Source: SFWF01 sp964599835
GTDB taxonomy: Bacteria > Bacillota > Clostridia > Oscillospirales > Acutalibacteraceae
NCBI GenBank assembly: GCA_964599835.1
Contig: CAZRHF010000009.1
Span: 1 to 33,029 of the forward strand
Direction of reading: 5' to 3'
Length of the DNA: 33,029 nt
Numbering within the stretch: position 1 is the first letter of the stretch; each line of letters opens with the position of its first letter. Below the pieces are notes generated by a model. That model searched no databases. It saw only the letters and a program-made list of their open reading frames with translations, and was not told where the DNA came from. Position numbers and translations under genes: made by a program. Positions 1 through 7,500 of the stretch are shown here, piece by piece.

Positions 1-771
1 TATAAGCTGATGATATACATTTGCAAGGGTACGGACACGGAAAAGTTAGATTGGTTTAAGATCATTAACATAGCCGGAGAAAAGCTGACGGACCAAGAAC
101 TCCGTAATGCAATTTACACGGGCGAATGGCTTTCGGATGCTAAAAAGTATTTCAGTAAAAACGGGTGTATTGCTTACCGCATAGGAGAGCGTTTTATGAA
201 CGGCACTCCCATTCGACAGGACTACCTCGAAACGGTACTGACCTGGATTTCCGCCACCGAGGACAAGAGCATTGAGCAGTATATGGCGGAGCATCAGCAC
301 GACACCCACGCTACACCCTTAAAGCAGTATTTCAAAACCGTTATGGATTGGGTGGAGCTTACCTTTCCAAACTACCGTGCAAAACTTATGAAAGGTATTG
401 AGTGGGGTTTGCTCTACAACGAGTACGGCTCTAATGTATATGACCCCAACGAGCTTGAGGCAGAAATAAAGCGACTTTTGCAAGATGACGATATTACAAG
501 GCAAAAGGGTGTTTATGAATACCTGTTAAGCGGCAAAACAAAGGAAAAGACACTTTCTATTCGTGCGTTTACCGAGAATGAAAAGCGGACAATGTACGAA
601 AGGCAAAAAGGTATCTGCCCGATGTGCAAGGCGGCAGGTAAAAGCAAAAAGTGGGATATTGAGGAAATGCACGCAGACCATAAAATACCGTGGAGCAAAG
701 GCGGTCATACCACCCTTGATAACGGTCAAATGCTTTGCCGTGAACACAACCTCGAAAAGTCGAATATATAA
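1..771 (+). CDS. DUF262-type protein with C-terminal HNH nuclease domain (5' partial)
   Basis: The reading frame is open to the first base of the window, so the ATG at 10 is very probably internal and the gene begins upstream. The visible part opens with the stretch INIAGEKLTDQELRNA, typical of the end of a DUF262 (ParB/GmrSD-like nucleotidase) domain. A helical linker follows, and then an HNH module: the CPMC pair is encoded at 616-627 and HADH starts at 670, followed by the DNGQMLC and REHN elements that complete the beta-beta-alpha metal finger. DUF262-HNH proteins are known or suspected restriction and defence nucleases (GmrSD-like, acting on foreign DNA). That role is inferred here. The second zinc knuckle has one Cys and a His (LCREHN) where relatives often have two Cys. 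The gene is followed by hairpins and a terminator and has no visible partner in the window. Confidence 0.8.
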   Translation, partial: YKLMIYICKGTDTEKLDWFKIINIAGEKLTDQELRNAIYTGEWLSDAKKYFSKNGCIAYRIGERFMNGTPIRQDYLETVLTWISATEDKSIEQYMAEHQHDTHATPLKQYFKTVMDWVELTFPNYRAKLMKGIEWGLLYNEYGSNVYDPNELEAEIKRLLQDDDITRQKGVYEYLLSGKTKEKTLSIRAFTENEKRTMYERQKGICPMCKAAGKSKKWDIEEMHADHKIPWSKGGHTTLDNGQMLCREHNLEKSNI

Positions 772-791
772 ATTCAGAGAGAACCAGCATC

Positions 792-829
792 GCATTTGTG
801 TGCACAAATGCAGTTGGGCGGTAGCCCAA
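792..829. repeat. Two small adjacent hairpins after the HNH gene
   Basis: An 8-bp inverted repeat (GCATTTGT at 792-799, ACAAATGC at 804-811, 4-nt loop) is followed at once by a 6-bp one (TTGGGC at 814-819, GCCCAA at 824-829). Neither has a T tract. They lie between the HNH stop codon and the terminator. They could be RNA structure at the 3' end or remains of a mobile-element end; the sequence does not decide. Confidence 0.4.
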
Positions 830-846
830 ACCCACTCATAAATAGT

Positions 847-882
847 AAAAAGACCGTCAACGAAATTGTTGACGGTCTTTTT
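847..882. terminator. Bidirectional Rho-independent terminator
   Basis: A perfect 15-bp inverted repeat (arms 847-861 and 868-882, 6-nt loop) has A5 at the start and T5 at the end. It can serve the rightward HNH gene and the leftward aldo/keto reductase gene that ends at 930. Confidence 0.85.
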
Positions 883-929
883 GACGAAACTCCGTTAAGA
901 ACAACGGGCAAAACCGCGTCGGCGTTTTT

Positions 930-1931
930 TTAAGGCTTTAATACGATAGCGTCTATGCGCTTAAGCTCTTCTTCAGAGAAGGGCAGGGAAGAAGCCGCCT
1001 TTATACAGTCGAGTATCTGCTCAGGCTTGGAGGCTCCTATCAGAACTCCCGTGACTGCCTTTTGCCTCAACACCCAGGCAAGGGACATCTGCGCCAGGCT
1101 TTCTCCGCGCTCACCTGCAATAAGGTTGAGCGCTTTAATTTTGTTAAGTTTTTCTTCGGTTATCGATGACTCTTTAAGGAAGATTCCGCTGGTCTTCACA
1201 CGGCTGTCGGAGGGGATGCCTTTTAAATAACGGTCGGTGAGCATGCCTTGCTCCAGCGGGCTGAAGATAATGATTCCTTTACCTTCCTTTTCCGCCGCAT
1301 CAAGAAGGCCGTTATGCTCGATAGTGCGATCGAATATGGAATATTTATTCTGGTTTATAACAAAGGGGCATTTAAGCTCGCGAAGTATTTTTGCCGCCTT
1401 TATCATGGTCTCACCGTTGTAGTTTGAAAGTCCTGCGTAAAGTGCCTTGCCGCTTTTCACCGCCGTATCAAGAGCCCCCATCGTTTCTTCAAGGGGAGTG
1501 TCGGGGTCGGGTCGGTGATGATAAAAGATGTCTACGTATTCGAGTCCCATTCTTTTAAGACTCTGGTCGAGACTTGAAAGCAGATATTTACGGCTTCCGA
1601 AGTCTCCGTAAGGACCTTCCCACATATAATATCCCGCCTTGGTGCTTATAACCATTTCGTCACGGTAGGCCGACATATCCTCACGTAAGATCTTACCGAA
1701 GTTTGTTTCTGCGCTTCCCGAAACAGGCTGACCGTAATTATTCGCAAGATCAAAATGGGTTATACCGTTGTCAAAGGCAGTAAAGCAGAGTCTTCGCATA
1801 TTTTCAAAATCATCCTGCGCGCTGAAATTATGCCAAAGTCCCAGCGATACCGCAGGGAGCTTCAGCCCACTCTCTCCGCATCGGTTGTATTTCGCCGAGT
1901 CATATCTGTCTTTTTTTGCTGTATACGTCAT
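930..1931 (-). CDS. Aldo/keto reductase, L-glyceraldehyde-3-phosphate reductase (YghZ/Gpr) type
   Basis: A 333-residue cytoplasmic NADPH-dependent aldo/keto reductase, full length for the family. The protein follows the E. coli YghZ/Gpr pattern closely (KLPAVSLGLWHNF, ITHFDLANNYG, RKYLLSSLDQSLKRMGLEYVDIFYHHR). The expected tetrad is present: Asp61, Tyr66, Lys98 and His139. The C-terminal cofactor-binding strand VTGVLIGASKPEQ is also present. YghZ-type enzymes reduce L-glyceraldehyde 3-phosphate and detoxify methylglyoxal and other aldehydes; the real substrate here cannot be read from sequence. The start has a purine-rich site (AAGAAGTGA) upstream. It lies 50 bp downstream of the AraC regulator gene on the same strand with no terminator between, so the two are probably co-transcribed. 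The link to the neighbouring glucan locus is inferred. Confidence 0.9.
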   Translation of the reverse strand: MTYTAKKDRYDSAKYNRCGESGLKLPAVSLGLWHNFSAQDDFENMRRLCFTAFDNGITHFDLANNYGQPVSGSAETNFGKILREDMSAYRDEMVISTKAGYYMWEGPYGDFGSRKYLLSSLDQSLKRMGLEYVDIFYHHRPDPDTPLEETMGALDTAVKSGKALYAGLSNYNGETMIKAAKILRELKCPFVINQNKYSIFDRTIEHNGLLDAAEKEGKGIIIFSPLEQGMLTDRYLKGIPSDSRVKTSGIFLKESSITEEKLNKIKALNLIAGERGESLAQMSLAWVLRQKAVTGVLIGASKPEQILDCIKAASSLPFSEEELKRIDAIVLKP

Positions 1932-1981
1932 ATATATTTCACTTCTTTCTTTAATTCGTTTTAGGAGCGTTGTGCGCGAAA

Positions 1982-2833
1982 TCAGTCTTTATTCGTTCTG
2001 AATTCGGAGGGGCTGAGCCCAACCCGTTCTTTAAATATCTTATTGAAATAGGTTGAGTTATTAAATCCGCATTCAAGGGCGACGGCTGAAATTTTCTTGT
2101 TTGGATACTCTATAAGCAGATCACAGGCCTTTGAAATTCGCAGAGAGGTTATGTAGTCCACGGGAGAGGCACCCGTAAGTCTTTTAAAAAGCTTACAGTA
2201 GTAAGATTCACCGACAAAGCAATCCTTTGCAAGCTCCGACACAAAAAGCTCTTCGGTGAAATGCATCGTAACGTACTTGACCGAATCCATTATTCGGTTG
2301 ATCGCAATATCGTTGACGTTGTCAGTGGTTATGTTGTTTACAAGACGGTGAAGCTTTAAAAGCAGATAATAAAGTGCGCCGCCGCTGAATTCAAACCATT
2401 CGGGACTGTTGTGCATCTCGGTAAGCTGATCTACCAGCCGGGAAATGAATGAAAGACCGTCGTTATGGAGAACCGAGATCTTGGCCGAGCCGATAGTGCT
2501 TTCCACCTTTTTGCCCGCGAAGGTTATAAAGGCCACCTGCCAGGGAGCGCTGTCTATAGGTTCATATCTTATGGGTACGTTGTAAGGATAGTATATTGCA
2601 CTACCTGCGGGAATTTCCTGCCATACACCGTCTATCAGTGCTTTGCCGCAACCTTTTTCCGAGTAGATAAGCAGACATTTATCAAATGCGGGGAAGTCGA
2701 TAAGATTCTCTTTGTACATACGTCCGAAGGAGGAAAAATAAAAAGCAGACTCGACATCCTTGACCGAGGGAAAACAGTTGATCTTATAGCCATAGTCTTC
2801 GTTGTAAAAGTAGCTGTTATAGCTGATACGCAT
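1982..2833 (-). CDS. AraC family transcriptional regulator
   Basis: A 283-residue regulator with an N-terminal cupin-like ligand-binding half (residues about 1-150) and a C-terminal double helix-turn-helix. The second helix-turn-helix carries the AraC signature ISAVALECGFNNSTYFNKIFKE, followed by GLSPSEFR. Regulators of this shape usually sense a sugar or glycan product and activate nearby genes. It is transcribed divergently from the GH16 gene, which makes the GH16/repeat-protein operon its likely target (inference). The start has a good site, GAAGGGAG, about 7 nt upstream of the ATG. A strong promoter lies at 2935-2963, and two palindromes nearby could be binding sites. The aldo/keto reductase gene follows on the same strand. 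Confidence 0.92.
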   Translation of the reverse strand: MRISYNSYFYNEDYGYKINCFPSVKDVESAFYFSSFGRMYKENLIDFPAFDKCLLIYSEKGCGKALIDGVWQEIPAGSAIYYPYNVPIRYEPIDSAPWQVAFITFAGKKVESTIGSAKISVLHNDGLSFISRLVDQLTEMHNSPEWFEFSGGALYYLLLKLHRLVNNITTDNVNDIAINRIMDSVKYVTMHFTEELFVSELAKDCFVGESYYCKLFKRLTGASPVDYITSLRISKACDLLIEYPNKKISAVALECGFNNSTYFNKIFKERVGLSPSEFRTNKD

Positions 2834-2934
2834 AAACCCAACTCCCTTCAGGAAAAATCGTTCAATATATTTTGTAAAAATTTGAATTGAAAAAAACAGA
2901 CTGATATGTGAAAATTGTTGTAAAGGACAGAATA

Positions 2935-2963
2935 ATTATACATCACAGGTCCGTGATTTTCAA
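2935..2963 (-). promoter_or_regulatory. Sigma-A promoter for the AraC/aldo-keto reductase genes
   Basis: On the minus strand TTGAAA (2963-2958), a 17-nt spacer and a perfect TATAAT (2940-2935). It points at the AraC gene whose start is about 100 bp downstream. Confidence 0.75.
2942..2957. promoter_or_regulatory. Candidate operator in the AraC promoter spacer
   Basis: ATCAC and GTGAT half-sites are separated by 6 bp and lie exactly between the -35 and -10 boxes. A protein bound here would block the promoter. Which protein binds is unknown. Confidence 0.4.
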
Positions 2964-2976
2964 TACAAAATTTTAA

Positions 2977-2990
2977 CGATTTGCAAATCG
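2977..2990. promoter_or_regulatory. 14-bp perfect palindrome between divergent genes
   Basis: CGATTTGCAAATCG is its own reverse complement. It sits 14 bp upstream of the -35 box of the AraC promoter and about 100 bp upstream of the GH16 start, a typical position for a shared regulator site. Binding by the adjacent AraC protein is a guess, since AraC sites are usually direct repeats. Confidence 0.45.
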
Positions 2991-3090
2991 CGCTGTGCCA
3001 AAAAAAGAAATACTGTCTTATTTTATTCACTTCCTGTTTTTGATTGCACTGTAATCTGAAAGGAAAATATTTATTTGTGAGGTAAGGTGT

Positions 3091-4512
3091 ATGAGAAAGT
3101 TTTTTCGGATTTCCGTTCTGTTTCTTTTGGCTTGTGCTATAGTCTCGGGAATGTCTGCTTGTGCCGATAAAGGCGAGGCGAAAGAAAGCGCTTCGTCTGA
3201 CACAGTTTCATGGAGAGATGAATACGTTGAAGAATTGCCTGAGGTGTTTATCGATAAAGACGGCGATTTTGAATATGAAACGGTAGACTGGCAGGGGCCT
3301 GATGGTTACAGAATAGTTATCCCTGCAGGAGACCTTAAGGCTAAAAGCAGCGCTGAATATCTTAAACGGTATTTTTCCTCTGCGCTCGGTACGGATGTTC
3401 CGATCGTAGACGATAAAACTTCCGAAACCGAAAAAGAAATACTTATCGGAAATACATCAAGAAGGCAGAGCACCCAAGAACTCGGCGAAGGTGAAATGTC
3501 AGTTTTTCTTGACGGGCAACGACTTGTATTCAGCGGCGGTCATTATGTCAGCGTAGATTCTGCGGTAAAAAAATTTGTCAGACTCGCACCCGAAAACGGA
3601 AGAGCCTGCGTCTTTGAACTCAAGACCGATTTTGTCGCCTCAAAGCTTGACGGATACGAATATGTGTGGGGCGATGAGTTTGAAGGTGACGACATAGATC
3701 TTACAAAATGGGATTTTGAGGCCTGTATGGCAGGAACCGAAATGATGCAGTTATCCTACGATCGTGAGATAATCGATACTTCGGACGGACGTCTTAAGCT
3801 TCGCGCTATCAGAGTAAGGGACAGCAGCGACGAAGCCTTACAGTTTAAGGTACCCTATTCGACCGTTACAAAGTATAAAATGAATTATACCTACGGCTAT
3901 GCCGAGATAAGAGCCCGTATGCCCTTTACGGCAGGGGTATGGCCGTCGTTCTGGGGCCTTTCCAACGGAGAACTGGGACCGAAGCGTAATTCTAAGTACT
4001 ACGTTGAAATAGATGTCTTTGAGGTGTTCGGATCATTGGATACGGTTATTCCAAATATACATAAGCATTATTTGAGCGATTACGACTATACCTCACTTCA
4101 CGATACCGAGTATACAGGAGGAAATCACACCTCCTACGGACTTATGTACGAAACCTCCGAGTGGGTGTTTAAAAACGTAAAAACGATCGGACAGGAATAT
4201 CACACCTACGGATATGAATGGACAGAAAAGGAGGCTTCCATGTACGTGGACGGAAACAAATATATGACCTATGATATCGCCTCTTCTTACGATAAATGTT
4301 CCGATAACAGCGGATTTCACGATCCCTTATTCCTTATGTTCAATTTTCATATCTTTTCGCCCGATTTTTCAAGCATAGTATCGCCTATAGAAGGCAATTA
4401 CGATTCTTTACCGTCTGAGTATGATATAGATTATTTCCGTTTGTATCAAAAGCCCGGAAAAGGAAAGCTTTATGTCGACGAAACGGTAAGAGAATACGCA
4501 TACAGACAGTAG
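3091..4512 (+). CDS. GH16 family glucanase lipoprotein with an extra N-terminal domain
   Basis: A 473-residue surface lipoprotein. The signal peptide ends in a lipobox (MSAC, Cys24), so it is lipid-anchored outside the membrane. The C-terminal part is a GH16 jelly roll beginning near VWGDEFEG. It carries the catalytic motif EIDVFE (Glu306 nucleophile, Asp308, Glu311 acid/base), in the six-residue beta-bulge form seen in laminarinases, agarases and related enzymes. YHTYGYEWT and MYVDGNKY are further GH16 landmarks. It should cut beta-1,3- or mixed-linkage glucans or algal/host galactans; substrate is not certain. Residues about 50-190 form a separate domain (SSAEYLKRYFSSALGTDVPIV, then EILIGNT) resembling the N-terminal domain of alpha-glucuronidase and DUF4838 proteins. 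RBS GAGGTAAGGTG. The giant repeat protein gene starts 16 bp downstream. Confidence 0.9.
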   Translation: MRKFFRISVLFLLACAIVSGMSACADKGEAKESASSDTVSWRDEYVEELPEVFIDKDGDFEYETVDWQGPDGYRIVIPAGDLKAKSSAEYLKRYFSSALGTDVPIVDDKTSETEKEILIGNTSRRQSTQELGEGEMSVFLDGQRLVFSGGHYVSVDSAVKKFVRLAPENGRACVFELKTDFVASKLDGYEYVWGDEFEGDDIDLTKWDFEACMAGTEMMQLSYDREIIDTSDGRLKLRAIRVRDSSDEALQFKVPYSTVTKYKMNYTYGYAEIRARMPFTAGVWPSFWGLSNGELGPKRNSKYYVEIDVFEVFGSLDTVIPNIHKHYLSDYDYTSLHDTEYTGGNHTSYGLMYETSEWVFKNVKTIGQEYHTYGYEWTEKEASMYVDGNKYMTYDIASSYDKCSDNSGFHDPLFLMFNFHIFSPDFSSIVSPIEGNYDSLPSEYDIDYFRLYQKPGKGKLYVDETVREYAYRQ

Positions 4513-4528
4513 CTGAAAGGAGAAAAAT

Positions 4529-7500
4529 ATGGCCGGACTTATAAACATTAAAAAAATTGTACTGTTTGCAACATCTTTAATTTTAGCGGTATGTGTGTTA
4601 TTCACACAGTTTTACGGCATACCCTCTTTTGCAAGCGGCTCTGAAGTTTGGGACGGAAGTGTATCGGCGTCTCTCGAAGGAGAAGGAACCGAAAACTCGC
4701 CATATCTTATAAATAACGGCTCCGACTTTGCCTGCGCTATGCAAAGTGGGGGCAACGGCAAGGTCTATAAACTTACCGCAGATATTTATCTGAATGATTT
4801 AGATAATATTAACTGGAGCACGGGCTCTGTCACCGACAAAGATAACTTGAATATCTGGGAAGTCGCATCCTTCAGCGGAACTATAGACGGCGACGGTCAT
4901 ACGATTTACGGAATCTATAACGACTACTATACTTCCTACGCAAACGGCTGGAACTATTGGGCGGACTACAGCGGAAATCACGCGGTCGGATTTATCACGA
5001 GGGTGAAAAATGGAGACAGAGTTGTATTTAAAAACCTTGGTTTTGACAATTTCTATCTCCATTCGCCAACCGATGTCGGTCTTATCGCTATAGTGGAGCC
5101 TACGGCTACTGTTGAGGTCGATAAATGTTATATAGGTGAAAACGGTAATGTGATCGGTGCCCTTGTGGGACAGTTCGTGAGCTTGGCTGCCAATTACGAT
5201 ATACCTTACGGTATGAAGATTAATAATTCATACAGTCTTATGACAAATATGGTCTCAAAATCAAACGGCGGCGAAGGACTTTTGGGCGGAAGCTGGTATA
5301 CCGCCAACGGCTCGGCACATATTACAAATTGCTATGCTGTTGGAAAGGTGGCGCGAGCTGATCTCGAGTTTACCGAAAACTGCTATTCTCAGACTCAGTC
5401 GGGAAAGGCCGGAGTGACCCTGCTTACTGCAGAACAGATGCAAGGCGAAGCCGCAAAGACCAATATGTCTGCTTTGGATTGGGAGAGTGCCTTTAAAACA
5501 ACCGAAACCTACCCGGTCTTGAGTGTTTTTGCCGACAGTACTCCCGACTCACCCGGGCAAGAACCGGGTGAAGAGATCGTGATAAGTGTATGGGATGGAA
5601 GCATCTCTGCTTCCCTTGAAGGCGAAGGTACCGAGGCCTCCCCGTTCCTCATTAATAACGGTTCTGATCTCGCCTTTGCAATGCAGAGCGGAGGTAACTC
5701 GGATGTATATAAATTAACGGCAGATATATACCTTAACGATCCTTCAGGCGTAAACTGGAAGACCGGTATCGTCTCTGATCCGGACAGTCTTAATGTGTGG
5801 GATCCAACCACCTTCAGCGGAACTATAGACGGTGACGGTCATACTATTTACGGAATCTATAACGATTACTATACCACCTATGCAAACGGCTGGAACTATT
5901 GGACTGATTACAGCGGAAATCACGCCGTAGGATTTATTTCAAGGGTTAAAAATGGCGAAAACGTAACCTTTAAAAATCTCGGTTTTGATAATTTCTATCT
6001 TCATTCTCCCACCGACGTTGGACTTATTGCCATCGTTGAGCCTACCGCAACCGTTAATGTAGATAGGTGCTACATAGGTGAAAACAGCACGATAATCGGA
6101 GCGCTTGTAGGTCAGTTCGTTTCTCTTGCTGCAAATTATGATATACCTCACGGTATGAAGATAAGTAATTCCTATAGTCTTATGACAAATATGGTCTCGA
6201 AATCAAACGGCGGCGAAGGACTTTTGGGCGGAAGCTGGTATACCGCCAACGGTTCGGCGTACATTACAAATTGCTATGCCGTTGGAAAGGTAGCACGAGC
6301 AGACCTTGAATTTACCGAAAACTGCTATTCTCAGATTCAGTCGGGTAAGACAGGCGTGACTCTGCTTACCGAAGCCCGGATGCAGGGCGAAGAGGCAAAA
6401 GTAAATATGCCTCTCCTTGACTGGGATAATGTGTATTTGACGACCGAAAAATATCCTGTGTTATATGTATTTACTGACGAGAAGAGTGGCGACGGTTCTG
6501 ATGACGGCCCTGTGGAAGAACCCGAGGAGAAGATCTGGAACGGTCATATTGCGCTTAAATTTACCGAGGGAACAGGAACCGAGGATGACCCGTTCATAAT
6601 CTCCAAAGGTTCTCAGCTTGCAAGAGCCGTTACAATGAACGGGCTCGGCGGCAGTTACTTCAAGCTTTCAGCAGATATTTATCTTAATGATACGTCCGTA
6701 AGCGGCTGGGAAAACGGCGAAACGCTTAATTATTGGTTCTCCGACACTTCGGGATTCAGCGGACATCTTGACGGAAACGGTCATATCGTAAACGGAATCG
6801 TTTATAAGGAAGATAACATAGGAAACCGTTCCGGACTTATTCCTTATATGATAGCAGGCTCAGTGAAAAATCTGGGTGTTCGAAACTCGTTTGTATATGC
6901 CGGAATAAGCGCAGGAGGAATTGTAGGAGAGGTCGGCGGTTCTGAACTGAAGACGATCGATAAATGCTTTGTCGACGAAAGCGTTTCGGTCAAGTTCACC
7001 TATGAGACTTTGGGCGGCGCAGGCGGAATAATAGGTTATGCAGGAAATTACGCCAACGATACGAAACACTGCCTTTCTGTATCAAACTGTTATTCTAAAG
7101 CAAAGCTTGACGGATACGAAGGAACATATCGCTGTAACGGAATAATCGGAACGTCCTGGGGTTGCGGATATACCATGGAGGATTGCTATTCGATAGGATA
7201 TTCCGCATACAGAGGAGATACGGTGGGAACCCTTTCTACCTTGGTGGTGGGTCTTGACGGCGTTACAAGAACACTGCGTTCGGAAGAGGTTTATAAGGAT
7301 GTGTACACCGACTCCGACGAGCCTATGAACGAAGAAGTATTCACGTTTATATCCGACCCGGATTCGATTCGTGCTTCGGCGGCAGAAACGACTATGTCGG
7401 GACTCGATTTTGAGAATATATTCGAGTCTGTAACAAACGGAACTCCCAAGCTAAAAATATTCACTCAGATTTCAGGTGAGGACGTTAACGATTCCGAGTT

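Noticed and set aside
10..771. A complete 253-residue HNH gene starting at ATG 10
   Set aside because: The frame is open upstream to base 1, there is no ribosome binding site, and the protein begins in the middle of a DUF262-like domain.
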